NCBI RefSeq assembly: GCF_009760915.1
Contig: NZ_VIDQ01000059.1
Span: forward strand, 1-50,000
From: Azohydromonas aeria
Lineage (GTDB): Bacteria; Pseudomonadota; Gammaproteobacteria; Burkholderiales; Burkholderiaceae_C
Direction of reading: 5' to 3'
Length of the DNA stretch: 50,000 nt
Positions 21,636-30,024 of the stretch are shown here, in pieces (the first letter of the stretch is position 1; every line of letters starts with the position of its first letter). A program made the position numbers and the translations under genes. The notes under the pieces were generated by a model, which was given only the letters and a program-made list of their open reading frames with translations, was not told where the DNA came from and made no database searches.

Positions 21636-22090
21636 AGCGGCCGGCCGGCCGGCCGGCCGGTCGCGGCGCATTGCCGTGCCCATACACGGCGTTGCAGTGA
21701 GCCCGGCGCGCCGGGGTCCTTGTGGACGGGTTGCAACGGAAAAACCCACGGCCGTGCTCGGAATAGCGTGCATATGCCGCACCCGGCTGTTGCGGCCGTG
21801 ACGGCCGCCTTCCCGGGAAAACCCGCGTGACCGGGCGCGCGGTGGCGTGGTTGCGGCCGCAAGGACCGGTCCGCGGGCGGCGCGGCGCGCGGGGCTGCTT
21901 CCAGGCGCAGCAACGCTGCAAGGTGAAGCAACGTGCCGGCCGGCTAGCCGGTGGAAACCCGTACCGGTGCCCGCTTTTGAGACAACGGACACTCGACAGC
22001 GCCGAGATGCCGGACGTTGCCTGCGAACCGAACTTCCGGGTCGCGGCGCGGCGCCCGCGCCAACGCATTCCACTACGAGGAGACCTCCCT
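21636..22090. other. Intergenic region with a CCGG tandem tract, upstream of the porin
   Basis: 455 bases without a convincing gene. At 21638-21660 there is a pure CCGG tandem repeat (CGG plus five CCGG units), a perfect palindrome directly behind the preceding stop codon and possibly a hairpin terminator. About 21693-21750 holds an inverted pair CGTTGCA/TGCAACG enclosing a further GC-rich dyad. The rest should hold the porin promoter and a long leader; no clean -35/-10 stands out. Confidence 0.55.
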
Positions 22091-23158
22091 ATGAAGAAGC
22101 TCATCCTGAAGCCCACGCTGATCGCCGCCGCCGTGCTGGCCGTCGCCCCGCTGGCGCAGGCGCAGTCCAACGTCACGCTGTATGGCCGCGTGGACCTGGG
22201 CATCCAGCACAGCAACCGCTCGGCGGCTGCCGACGATGGCAAGACCGAGCTCTACAACGGCGGCATCCTGCCCAGCATCTGGGGCCTGCGTGGCACGGAA
22301 GACCTGGGCAGCGGCCTGAGCGCCTTCTTCAACCTGGAGAGCCACTTCAGCGCCGATACCGGTATCGGCGTCAACGGCCTCTTCCGCCGCCAGGCCAACG
22401 TCGGCCTGAAGGGCGCCTGGGGTGCCGTGGCGCTGGGCCGCCAGTACTCGCCGGCCCTGCTGGCGCACCTGGCCACCGACCCGCGCGGCATGAAGGAACA
22501 GCACTCGATGCTGTATCCCTACGCGCTGAACCAACTCACCGTGCCGGTCGCCAACAACGACATCGGCGTGTTCCTGGGCAACGCGATCTCCTACACCAAC
22601 AGCTTCGGCCCGGTGAACGTGGGCGCGGCCTACGCCTTCGGTGAAGTGGCCGGCGAGAGCAAGGCCGGCCGCACGCTGTCGCTGGGCGGCTCGTACACCG
22701 GCCCGGTCACGGTGTCGGCCTCTTACCAGCAAATCACGACCGTCGCTGACACGGGCGACACCAAGCAGTTTGGCCTGGGCGCCGCGGTGCCGGTGGGCCC
22801 GGTCAAGGTCAAGGCGCTGTACCTGCGCACCAAGTCCGACGACGGGGTGCTGACCGGCGCCGGCGGCCCCGAGACCAACGTCAACGTCTGGGGCGTGGGT
22901 GTCGATTACGCCTGGGGTGCCAACACCACCACGCTGGCCTACTACCAGGGCAAGGACAAGGATGCCGACGACGACAAGACCAAGACGCTGGTGCTGAGCA
23001 ACGACTACGCCCTGTCCAAGCGCACCACGCTGTACGCCCAACTGGCCTACGCCGACGCCAATGCCGGTGCGACCTTCCGCACCAGCATCAGCTCCGCACA
23101 GCCTGCGCCGGACAAGAAGACGACCACGATCGGCCTGGGCGTGAAGCACGACTTCTAA
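22091..23158 (+). CDS. Gram-negative trimeric porin (Omp32/OmpC-like, porin_4)
   Basis: 355 residues, ATG 22091 with GAGGAG about nine bases upstream. Signal peptide: KPTLIAAAVLAVAPLAQAQS. The mature protein opens with NVTLYGRVDLGIQHSNRS and SIWGLRGTEDLGSGLSAFFN, the beta-strand pattern (alternating hydrophobics, GLRG and L3-like region) of Burkholderiales porins, continues with GLKGAWGAVALGRQYSP, and ends TIGLGVKHDF, the C-terminal Phe required for outer-membrane assembly by BamA. Codon choice is more regular than in the neighbours (fewer rare variants), as expected for a highly expressed gene. It is a single-gene transcript: a strong terminator follows directly. Confidence 0.95.
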   Translation: MKKLILKPTLIAAAVLAVAPLAQAQSNVTLYGRVDLGIQHSNRSAAADDGKTELYNGGILPSIWGLRGTEDLGSGLSAFFNLESHFSADTGIGVNGLFRRQANVGLKGAWGAVALGRQYSPALLAHLATDPRGMKEQHSMLYPYALNQLTVPVANNDIGVFLGNAISYTNSFGPVNVGAAYAFGEVAGESKAGRTLSLGGSYTGPVTVSASYQQITTVADTGDTKQFGLGAAVPVGPVKVKALYLRTKSDDGVLTGAGGPETNVNVWGVGVDYAWGANTTTLAYYQGKDKDADDDKTKTLVLSNDYALSKRTTLYAQLAYADANAGATFRTSISSAQPAPDKKTTTIGLGVKHDF

Positions 23159-23188
23159 GCCCGTCCCGTTCCTCGAAGATCCTCTTTC

Positions 23189-23218
23189 AGGCGGTGCCGC
23201 AAGGCACCGCCTTTTTTG
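23189..23218 (+). terminator. Rho-independent terminator of the porin gene
   Basis: A perfect 10-bp stem AGGCGGTGCC/GGCACCGCCT around the tetraloop GCAA is followed by TTTTTG TT. It starts 30 bases after the porin stop. Confidence 0.95.
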
Positions 23219-23245
23219 TTTGTCGAGGGGAAGCGCGCGGCGCCT

Positions 23246-23950
23246 TCAGCGGCAGTAGCGCCAGCCGCCGACTTCGAGGTGCAGGTGGTTGGCGTGCGCG
23301 GCGTCGTAGTCGGGGCCGAGCACGCCGTCGAAGCTGCGGCAGCCGCCGCGGTGCAGCGCGCGCCAGAAGCGCCCCGCGGGCGCGTCGGCGTCGCCCCAGT
23401 CGCGCAGGATCGACAGCCGCCGCCCGTCGCTCAGGGTGAAGCCGGCCACGTCGAGCGCATCGGCCGAGGCGTGGCGGCTGCGCCGCCCGGGCGCGCGCGC
23501 CACGTCGCGGCAGGCCAGGCTGCCCAGGTGCTGCATGCGCGCCACCGGCGCGCCCAGGATGCGCAGCGCGGCCGGCTGCACGGTGTGCGTCTCCCACAGC
23601 GCCAGCGACACCGCGCCGCGGCAGCTCAGCAGGAAGGGCGTGTCCAGCGCGAAGCGCGTGCGCGTGACGCGCACCGCGTCGGTGAGGCGGCAACCGGCGC
23701 CGACCTCGCGATCGGGCACCGGCGTGGCCTGCAGCGGCGCGTCGGCCAGCACGGCGCGGCACAGCTCGCCGTCGCGCGACAGGCGCGCCAGTTTCAGCGA
23801 GGTAAGCGCATTGGGCGGGTCGGCCACGCGCAGCGGCGCCCAGGGGTTCCAGCGGTCGGGGATGCCGCCGCGGTCGGGCGGCACGGGGATGGCGAGGAGC
23901 AGCAGCGCGATCGCCGCGGGACGGAGGATGGCGGCCATGCCGCGCGGCAT
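23246..23950 (-). CDS. Extensin-like C-terminal domain protein (exported)
   Basis: 234 residues; the first 30 form a signal/anchor (AAILRPAAIALLLLAIPVP). The extensin_C domain follows: LARLSRDGELCRAVLADAPL, GAGCRLTDAVRV, then LSCRGAVSLALWETHTVQ, and the metal-site region SRHASADALDVAGFTL with DYDAAHANHLHLEVGGWRYC. The H..D and HLH residues resemble zinc-binding LAS-type peptidases acting on the cell wall. Several cysteines probably form disulfides in the periplasm. Start: ATG 23950 or 23938; the upstream bases form a GCCGCGCGGC palindrome. It ends 28 bases past the porin terminator and is convergent with the porin. The MarC gene is 33 bases upstream on the same strand. Confidence 0.88.
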   Translation of the reverse strand: MPRGMAAILRPAAIALLLLAIPVPPDRGGIPDRWNPWAPLRVADPPNALTSLKLARLSRDGELCRAVLADAPLQATPVPDREVGAGCRLTDAVRVTRTRFALDTPFLLSCRGAVSLALWETHTVQPAALRILGAPVARMQHLGSLACRDVARAPGRRSRHASADALDVAGFTLSDGRRLSILRDWGDADAPAGRFWRALHRGGCRSFDGVLGPDYDAAHANHLHLEVGGWRYCR

Positions 23951-23982
23951 GGCAAGGCAGGTGCCCTTGTCAGCGGCCCGGG

Positions 23983-24576
23983 TCAGTCACCGAAGAAGTA
24001 GCGCTTGAGCCCGGCCAGGATCATCTCGATGGCGATGGCCGTGAGCACCAGGCCCATGAGCTTTTCCATGGCCGTGACGACCGAGTCGCCCAGCAGCCGG
24101 CGCAGCCGCTCGCTGGCGAGCATGACGATGCCGCACACGGCCATGGCGACGGTGAGCGCGCCGATCCAGTCGGGCATGCGGTCGGGCGCGCGCGAGGCCA
24201 GCAGCAGCACCGTGGCCATGGCCGAGGGCCCGGCCAGCAGCGGCACCGCCAGCGGGAAGATGAAGGGCTCGCGCGTGTCGCCGGCATAGGCGCCTTGCGA
24301 GGACGCGAAGATCATGCGCATCGCGATCACGAGCAGGATCACGCCGCCGGCCACCTCCAGCGAGCGCTCGGACAGCCGCATCACCTCCAGGAAATGCTTG
24401 CCGCCGAACATGAAGGCCAGCAGCACGAGGAAGGCGATGGCCGTCTCGCGCAGCGCCACGCGCGCGCGCCGCGACGGCTCCACGCGGCGCAGCACCGAGA
24501 TGAACACGGGCAGGCTGCCCAGCGGGTCGAGCACCAGCAGCAGCAGGATCAGGGCGGAGAGGAAGGTGTGGTCCAC
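23983..24576 (-). CDS. MarC-family integral membrane protein
   Basis: 197 residues with six hydrophobic segments. Family signatures: LSALILLLLVLDPLGSLPVF at the N-terminus, FGGKHFLEVMRLSERSLEVA, GGVILLVIAMRMIF and FIFPLAVPLLAGPSAMATVL in the middle, and EKLMGLVLTAIAIEMILAGL at the end. MarC/YhgN proteins lie in the inner membrane; their substrate is unknown, and the historical link to multiple antibiotic resistance is not supported for MarC itself. It is divergent from putA (161 bases between starts) and may be cotranscribed with the extensin-like gene downstream. Confidence 0.93.
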   Translation of the reverse strand: MDHTFLSALILLLLVLDPLGSLPVFISVLRRVEPSRRARVALRETAIAFLVLLAFMFGGKHFLEVMRLSERSLEVAGGVILLVIAMRMIFASSQGAYAGDTREPFIFPLAVPLLAGPSAMATVLLLASRAPDRMPDWIGALTVAMAVCGIVMLASERLRRLLGDSVVTAMEKLMGLVLTAIAIEMILAGLKRYFFGD

Positions 24577-24737
24577 GGTCGAACTCTTCGTTTGTTCTTG
24601 AATGTGCCGAACGCCGCGCAGTGCCGGCGCGGCTTTTGAGCCGGGCCGGTGCCCCGCGGCGGGGCGCGCATCCTACGATGGTCCGGCCGCCGCGCCGCTG
24701 CCGGCGCATGGAGCCCCAGCCAAGGAGAGCCGCCGCC

Positions 24738-27700
24738 GTGAGTGCCGTCCCAAACTGCTTCCTGGACTTCGCCGGCGGGCTGCAGCCGCAGTCGGTGCTG
24801 CGCGCGGCGATCACGGCGGCCACGCGCCGCCCGGAGCCCGAAGGCGTGGCGATCCTGATCGAGGCGGCGCGGCTGGCGCCGGCGCAGGCCGCCGCGGCGC
24901 ATGCGCTGGCGCTGTCGCTGGCGCGGCGGCTGCGCGAGCGCATCGCCGCGAGCAACGGCCGCGAGGGCCTGGTGCAGGGGCTGATGCACGAGTTCTCGCT
25001 GTCCTCGCAGGAGGGCGTGGCGCTGATGTGCCTGGCCGAGGCGCTGCTGCGCATCCCCGACGACGCCACGCGCGACGCGCTCATCCGCGACAAGCTCGGC
25101 GACGGCGACTGGGCCGCGCACCTGGGCCGCAGCGGCTCGCTCTTCGTCAACGCCGCCACCTGGGGCCTGCTGCTGGGCGGGCGCATGGCGGCCATCCAGG
25201 GCGAGGCGCCTTCGAACGGCCCGGCCGGCCTCGCGGGCCTGGGCGCGCTCGCCGGCGGCCTGGGCGGCGCCCTCACCCGCGTGCTGGCGCGCAGCGGCGA
25301 GCCGCTGCTGCGCAAGGGCGTGGACTTGGCCATGCGGCTGCTGGGCGAGCAGTTCGTGTGCGGCCAGACCATCGGCGAGGCGCTGGCGCGCGCCCGCCGC
25401 CGCGAGTCCCAGGGTTTCACTTATTCCTTCGACATGCTCGGGGAAGCGGCGCTGACCGAGGAGGACGCGCAGCGCTACGCCGCGTCCTACGAGCACGCCA
25501 TCAACGCGCTCGGGATCGCCGTGGCCGGCCGCGGGCTGCACGAGGCGCCGGGCATCTCCGTGAAGCTGTCGGCGCTGCATCCGCGCTACGTGCGCGCGCA
25601 ACATGCCCGGGTGATGGCCGAGCTGTACCCGCGGCTGCTGCACCTGGCGCTGCTGGCGCGGCACCACGGCGTGGCGCTCAACATCGACGCGGAGGAGGCC
25701 GACCGGCTGGAGCTGTCGCTGGACCTGCTGCAGAAGCTTTGCGGCGAGCGCACGCTGGCCGGCTGGAACGGCCTGGGGCTGGCGGTGCAGGCCTACCAGA
25801 AGCGCAGCCCGCACGTGATCGACTTCTGCATCGACCTGGCCCGGCGCAGCCGCCGCCGCCTGATGCTGCGGCTGGTCAAGGGCGCGTACTGGGACACCGA
25901 GATCAAGCGCGCGCAGGCCGACGGCCTGGAGGACTACGCCGTCTTCACGCGCAAGGCGCACACCGACCTGGCCTACCTCGCCTGCGCGCGGCGGCTGCTG
26001 GCTGCGCCCGACGCGGTCCATCCGCAGTTCGCCACGCACAACGCGCACACCGTGGCGGCCATCCACCAGCTCTGCCCCGACTGGGCGCCCGGACGCTACG
26101 AGTTCCAGTGCCTGCACGGCATGGGCGAGCCGCTGTACGAGATGGTGGTCGCCCCGGTGGCCGACGGCGGCCTGGCGCGGCCCTGCCGCATCTACGCGCC
26201 GGTGGGCACGCACGAGACGCTGCTGGCCTACCTGGTGCGCCGGCTGCTGGAGAACGGCGCCAATTCCAGCTTCGTCAACCGCATCGCCGACGCGCGCATC
26301 CCGGTGGAGGCGCTGGTGGCCGACCCGGTGGCGCAGGTCGAGCGCCACGCCGCGGCCGAAGGGGCGCTCGGCCTGCCGCACCCGGCCATCCCGCTGCCGC
26401 GCGCGCTGTACGGGGCGCGCCGGCTCAATGCCGGCGGCATCGACCTGGCCAACGAGCACCGGCTGGCCTCGCTGTCGGCAGCGCTGCTGCACGGCGCGCG
26501 GCGCGAATGGAGCGCCGCTCCGCTGGTGGCGGGCGAGCCGCGCCCGGGCGATCTGCCCTTGCCGGTGCTCAATCCGGCGGACCGGCGCGAGCGCGTCGGC
26601 AGCGTGCGCGAGGCGCGCGAGGACGAGATCGACGCGGCGCTGGACGCCGCCGCCGCGGTGCAGCCGGCCTGGGGCGCCGTGCCGGCTGCCGAGCGCGCCG
26701 CCCTGCTGGAGCGCGGCGCCGACGCGCTGGAGGACGCGCTGCAGGGCTTCGTCGGACTCATCGTGCGCGAGGCCGGCCGCACCGTGCAGGCGGCGGTGGC
26801 CGAGGTACGCGAGGCGGTGGACGCGCTGCGCTACGCCGCGGCGCAGGCGCGCGAGGCGCTGGGCCCGCAGGCGCAGCCGCTCGGCCCGATGGTGTGCATC
26901 AGCCCCTGGAATTTTCCATTGGCGATCTTCACGGGCCAGCTCGCTGCGGCGCTGGCCGCGGGCAACGCGGTGCTGTGCAAACCGGCGCGCCAGACGCCGC
27001 TGGTGGCGGCGGAGCTGGTCCAGCTGCTGCACGACGCCGGCGTGCCCGGCGCGGCGCTGCAGCTGCTGCCCGGGCGCGGCGAGGCGGTGGGCATGCGGCT
27101 GGCGGCCGATGCGCGCGTGCGCGGCGTGCTGTTCACGGGCTCGCTCGCCACCGCGCGGCGGCTGCAGGCGGTGCTGGCGGCGCGGCTGGACGCGCAAGGC
27201 GAACCGCCGCTGCTGGTGGCCGAGACGGGCGGCGTCAATGCGCTCATCGCCGACTCCTCGGCGCTGCCGGAGCAACTCGTGGCCGACGTGCTCGCCAGCG
27301 CCTTCGACAGCGCCGGCCAGCGCTGCTCGGCGCTGCGGCTGTTGTGCCTGCAGCAGGAGATCGCGCCGCGCGTGCTGGCGCTGCTGCGCGGCGCGATGGC
27401 CGAGCTGTGCATCGGCCGCCCGGACGCGCTGGCCACCGACGTCGGGCCGGTGATCGACGACGCGGCGCGCACCGCGATCGACAAGCACCTGGAGCGCATG
27501 CGCGCGCTGGGGCTGCGCGTGACGCAGGCGCCGCTGCCCGAAGGGCTGGCGGAGCACGGCAGCTTCGTGGCGCCGGCGCTGGTGGAGCTGGACGACCTGT
27601 CGCAACTGCCCGGCGAGGTGTTCGGCCCGGTGCTGCACGTGTTGCGCTGGCGGCGCGAGGCGCTGGAGCCGCTGCTGGACCGCATCGCGGCCACGGGCCA

Positions 27701-28574
27701 TGGCCTGACCCTGGGGCTGCACACGCGCATCGACGAGGTCGTGACGCTGGTGACGGGGCGCTCGCGCGCGGGCAACCAGTACGTCAACCGCAACATGATC
27801 GGCGCGGTGGTGGGCGTGCAGCCCTTCGGCGGCGAGGGGCTGTCGGGCACCGGTCCGAAGGCCGGCGGGCCGCTGCTGGTGCGGCGCCTGTGCCGGGGGC
27901 ACGCGCTGGCGCTGCCGCTGCCCGGAGAGCCGGTGCCGGCGCCGGCCGAGCCGCAGGCGGCCGGGGCGGCGCCGATGCCCGCTTCAGCCCCGGCCCCGGC
28001 CCCCGCCCCGCGCTTGGCGGCGCTGCGCGCGCTGCGGGGCTGGCTGGCGCAGACGCTGCCGGCCGAAGACGGGCTGGTCGCGGCCTGCGACACGCTGCTG
28101 GCGCTCTCCCCCGCGGGCCTGGCCGTGCTGCTGCCCGGGCCCACGGGCGAGCGCAACGTCTACGTGCTACAGCCGCGCCGGCGCGTGCTGTGCCAGGCGG
28201 CCGAACGCGGCGATGCGCTGTTCCTGCTGGCGCTGGTGCTGGCCGGCGACGGCCACGCGCTGTGGGCCGACACCGCGCCGCTGCGCGCATTGCACGCGGC
28301 GCTGCCGCTGCTGGCGCAATCACGCGTGGCGCTGGCGCACGAGCCGCTGCGCGGGGACATCGACCTGGCCGTGGCGCAGGACGCGCCGGGCCGGGTGCTG
28401 GAGCTGGGCCTGGCGCTTGCGCAGCGTGAGGGCGCGATCGTGCCGCTGCTCGCCTGCCCGCCCGGCGCGCGCGAACCTGCGCTGCTGCCGCCGGAGCGGC
28501 TGATGGTGGAGCGCAGCCTGTGCGTCAACACGGCGGCGGTGGGAGGGAATGCGGGGTTGATGGCGCTGGAGTGA
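24738..28574 (+). CDS. putA: Bifunctional proline dehydrogenase / L-glutamate gamma-semialdehyde dehydrogenase (PutA, no RHH domain)
   Basis: 1278 residues from GTG 24738, which has AAGGAG eleven bases upstream; ATG 24708 is less likely. The enzyme oxidises proline to P5C (FAD) and then glutamate semialdehyde to glutamate (NAD). The PRODH barrel occupies about 130-450: VKLSALHPRYVRAQ, NIDAEEADRLELSLDLL, RLVKGAYWDTEIKRAQ and QFATHNAHTVAAI. The aldehyde dehydrogenase part (about 600-1060) has CISPWNFPLAIFTGQLA, catalytic Glu829 in ETGGVN and Cys863 in GQRCSALRLL. A C-terminal domain (about 1090-1278) as in long PutAs follows after an Ala/Pro linker. The N-terminal ribbon-helix-helix repressor domain of E. 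coli PutA is absent, so regulation must come from another protein. Divergent from marC. Confidence 0.96.
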   Translation: MSAVPNCFLDFAGGLQPQSVLRAAITAATRRPEPEGVAILIEAARLAPAQAAAAHALALSLARRLRERIAASNGREGLVQGLMHEFSLSSQEGVALMCLAEALLRIPDDATRDALIRDKLGDGDWAAHLGRSGSLFVNAATWGLLLGGRMAAIQGEAPSNGPAGLAGLGALAGGLGGALTRVLARSGEPLLRKGVDLAMRLLGEQFVCGQTIGEALARARRRESQGFTYSFDMLGEAALTEEDAQRYAASYEHAINALGIAVAGRGLHEAPGISVKLSALHPRYVRAQHARVMAELYPRLLHLALLARHHGVALNIDAEEADRLELSLDLLQKLCGERTLAGWNGLGLAVQAYQKRSPHVIDFCIDLARRSRRRLMLRLVKGAYWDTEIKRAQADGLEDYAVFTRKAHTDLAYLACARRLLAAPDAVHPQFATHNAHTVAAIHQLCPDWAPGRYEFQCLHGMGEPLYEMVVAPVADGGLARPCRIYAPVGTHETLLAYLVRRLLENGANSSFVNRIADARIPVEALVADPVAQVERHAAAEGALGLPHPAIPLPRALYGARRLNAGGIDLANEHRLASLSAALLHGARREWSAAPLVAGEPRPGDLPLPVLNPADRRERVGSVREAREDEIDAALDAAAAVQPAWGAVPAAERAALLERGADALEDALQGFVGLIVREAGRTVQAAVAEVREAVDALRYAAAQAREALGPQAQPLGPMVCISPWNFPLAIFTGQLAAALAAGNAVLCKPARQTPLVAAELVQLLHDAGVPGAALQLLPGRGEAVGMRLAADARVRGVLFTGSLATARRLQAVLAARLDAQGEPPLLVAETGGVNALIADSSALPEQLVADVLASAFDSAGQRCSALRLLCLQQEIAPRVLALLRGAMAELCIGRPDALATDVGPVIDDAARTAIDKHLERMRALGLRVTQAPLPEGLAEHGSFVAPALVELDDLSQLPGEVFGPVLHVLRWRREALEPLLDRIAATGHGLTLGLHTRIDEVVTLVTGRSRAGNQYVNRNMIGAVVGVQPFGGEGLSGTGPKAGGPLLVRRLCRGHALALPLPGEPVPAPAEPQAAGAAPMPASAPAPAPAPRLAALRALRGWLAQTLPAEDGLVAACDTLLALSPAGLAVLLPGPTGERNVYVLQPRRRVLCQAAERGDALFLLALVLAGDGHALWADTAPLRALHAALPLLAQSRVALAHEPLRGDIDLAVAQDAPGRVLELGLALAQREGAIVPLLACPPGAREPALLPPERLMVERSLCVNTAAVGGNAGLMALE

Positions 28575-28577
28575 GCG

Positions 28578-29264
28578 TCAGCCCTTGTTCTTCAGCAATT
28601 CCAGCAGCGCCCTGGCTCCCTCCTCCGACGACGCCGGGTTCTGCCCCGTGACGAGCAGCCCGTCCACCTCGACGTTGCTCTGCCAGTCGGCGCCCTTGGA
28701 GTAGCGCCCGCCCGCGGCCTTGAGCATGTCCTCGACCAGGAAGGGCACGACCTTGGTCAGGCCCACGGCCTCCTCCTCGCTGTTGGAGAAGCCGGTGACG
28801 TGCTTGCCTTTGACCACCGAGTCGCCGTCCGGCCCCTTCACGTTCTTGAGCACGCCCGGCGCGTGGCACACGGCGGCGACAGGTTTGTTGGCGGCCAGGA
28901 AGGCCTCGATCAGCGCCGCGGATTCACGGCTTTCGGCCAGGTCCCACAGCGGGCCGTGGCCGCCCGGATAGAACAGGCCGTCGAAGTCGGCGGCCGACAC
29001 CTCGGCCAGGCGCCGGGTCTGCGCCAGCGCGGCCTGCGCCTCAGTGTCCTGGTTGAAGCGCTCGGTGGACGGCGTTTGCGCGTCGGGCTCGCCGCTCTTC
29101 GGGTCCAGCGGCGGCTGGCCGCCCTTGGGCGAGGCCAGCGTGAGCTGCGCGCCGGCGTCCTTGAACACGTAGTAGGGCGCGGCCAGCTCCTCCAGCCAGA
29201 AGCCGGTGGGCTTGCCGGTGTCGCCCAGGCGGTCGTGCGAGGTCAGGACGATGAGGATGTGCAT
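28578..29264 (-). CDS. DJ-1/PfpI (Hsp31-like) type 1 glutamine amidotransferase-domain protein
   Basis: 228 residues, ATG 29264 with AGGAG six bases upstream. Begins MHILIVLTSHDRLGDTGKPT, GFWLEELAAPYYVFKDAGA, the pattern of fungal/bacterial Hsp31-like members. The nucleophile elbow is KPVAAVCHAPGVLKNVKG with Cys near residue 131 followed by His; FYPGGHGPLWDLAES supplies the acidic/oxyanion region and EEEAVGLTKVVPFLVEDML is the family-typical cap. Members act as chaperones, glyoxalases III or deglycases; which one cannot be told. It converges on putA with only three bases between stop codons and is divergent from the ParS/MbcA-like gene. Confidence 0.92.
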   Translation of the reverse strand: MHILIVLTSHDRLGDTGKPTGFWLEELAAPYYVFKDAGAQLTLASPKGGQPPLDPKSGEPDAQTPSTERFNQDTEAQAALAQTRRLAEVSAADFDGLFYPGGHGPLWDLAESRESAALIEAFLAANKPVAAVCHAPGVLKNVKGPDGDSVVKGKHVTGFSNSEEEAVGLTKVVPFLVEDMLKAAGGRYSKGADWQSNVEVDGLLVTGQNPASSEEGARALLELLKNKG

Positions 29265-29345
29265 GGGAACTCCTGAGTGGTAGCCGTCGGGAGGCGGCGG
29301 TGGAGACCCGGACGGCAACGGGCGTGCCGTGAAGCAGGCGAAATC

Positions 29346-29364
29346 GTCCGCCCAAGGGGCGGAC
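29346..29364. promoter_or_regulatory. Candidate autoregulatory operator before the antitoxin-like gene
   Basis: GTCCGCCC and GGGCGGAC form a perfect 8-base inverted repeat with a 3-base spacer, ending 11 bases before the ATG at 29376. Palindromes at this place are typical operators of self-repressing antitoxins, but the protein here has no visible DNA-binding domain. Confidence 0.45.
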
Positions 29365-29375
29365 AATCGAACGCC

Positions 29376-29600
29376 ATGAGCACTCCACCAATTGCTGCCG
29401 ATGACGCCGCCGCGCGAACAGCCGCCGTAAGGGCGCGCGCAATCCAGGTTTTCGAGTCCGAGACGGCGGCGCTGTCCTGGCTGGCGTCACCCAACGGGGC
29501 GCTGGGCGGAGCGATACCGGACTCGCTGGCCGGCTCGCTGGAAGGGACGGCTGCGGTGCTGGAAACGCTGGGCCGTATCGAGCACGGCGTGTTCTCTTGA
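29376..29600 (+). CDS. Orphan MbcA/ParS/Xre-type antitoxin C-terminal domain protein (DUF2384)
   Basis: 74 residues. The sequence RARAIQVFESETAALSWLAS, PNGALGGAIPDSLAGSLEG, VLETLGRIEHGVFS matches the toxin-binding domain of Xre/MbcA/ParS antitoxins (W-L-x-x-P-N-x-A-L-G-G and the closing LGRIEHGV(F/Y)S). The usual N-terminal helix-turn-helix is missing: the frame is open upstream to 29277 but reads as shadow of the intergenic region. The RES-domain NAD-phosphorylase toxin that normally follows within a few bases is not present; instead a palindromic repeat begins about 80 bases later. It may be a decayed toxin-antitoxin remnant or a stand-alone anti-toxin. No ribosome site is obvious. Confidence 0.78.
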   Translation: MSTPPIAADDAAARTAAVRARAIQVFESETAALSWLASPNGALGGAIPDSLAGSLEGTAAVLETLGRIEHGVFS

Positions 29601-29679
29601 GCAGGGTCAGTCCGAGACAGGGCGACGTGTTCGTGACAACTTACCCGGCTGCAAGGAAAAGCGTTGTCATGCCTGTGAA

Positions 29680-30020
29680 CGCGCACTGCTGTCCAGGAAA
29701 AGTCGAGGGAGCGTCAGCCGAAGGCTCACACAGCGCGCCCACCACTTCGTCATCCCCGCGCAGGCGGGGACCCAGGCGGTCCCCAAGCAGCCGAGAGCCG
29801 GTCGGTCGGCTTGCCATGGTTCAAGACACGGCAGGCGCTGCGCATCAGCTTGCGGCTGGCTTGGGGACCGCCTGGGTCCCCGCCTTCGCGGGAATGACGA
29901 GGTAAGGTGCGGGCTGCCCGTGCTGACGGCCCATAGGCCATTGCCCACTTTCCCCGGACAGCAGTGCACCTTCGCGGAAATGACGAAGTGAGGTGCGGGT
30001 CGCCCGTGCCAACGGGCTAC
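29680..30020. repeat. Composite inverted-repeat element (family B), copies 2 and 3
   Basis: Outer arms GCACTGCTGTCCAGGAAAAG (about 29684-29703) and the inverse of it at 29945-29967 enclose inner arms of about 42 bases (29746-29787 and 29855-29897, sharing GGGGACCCAGGCGGTCCCC) around a ~65-base core. To the right, GAATGACG...GTGCGGGCTGCCCGTGC (29890-29924) is repeated directly as AAATGACG...GTGCGGGTCGCCCGTGCCAA at 29980-30012. The same modules form the element at 10.1 kb. The region between the antitoxin-like gene and the MFS gene (about 420 bases) is filled by it; frames crossing it are repeat-derived and not genes. Confidence 0.75.
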
Positions 30021-30024
30021 CGGC

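Noticed and set aside
21638..21660. CCGG tandem tract considered as a CRISPR-like or phase-variable repeat
   Set aside because: The unit is 4 bases, there are no spacers, and it lies outside any coding frame; treated as a simple palindromic tract or hairpin.
24549..27902. Minus-strand open frame of over 1100 codons opposite putA
   Set aside because: Translation is His/Gln/Arg/Ala-rich without motifs; the plus strand holds a complete PutA with both catalytic sites.
29667..29969. Possible small gene of about 100 codons between the antitoxin and the MFS gene
   Set aside because: The translation (FPRRRGPRR and WVPACAGMT) is the known product of reading through palindromic intergenic repeats.
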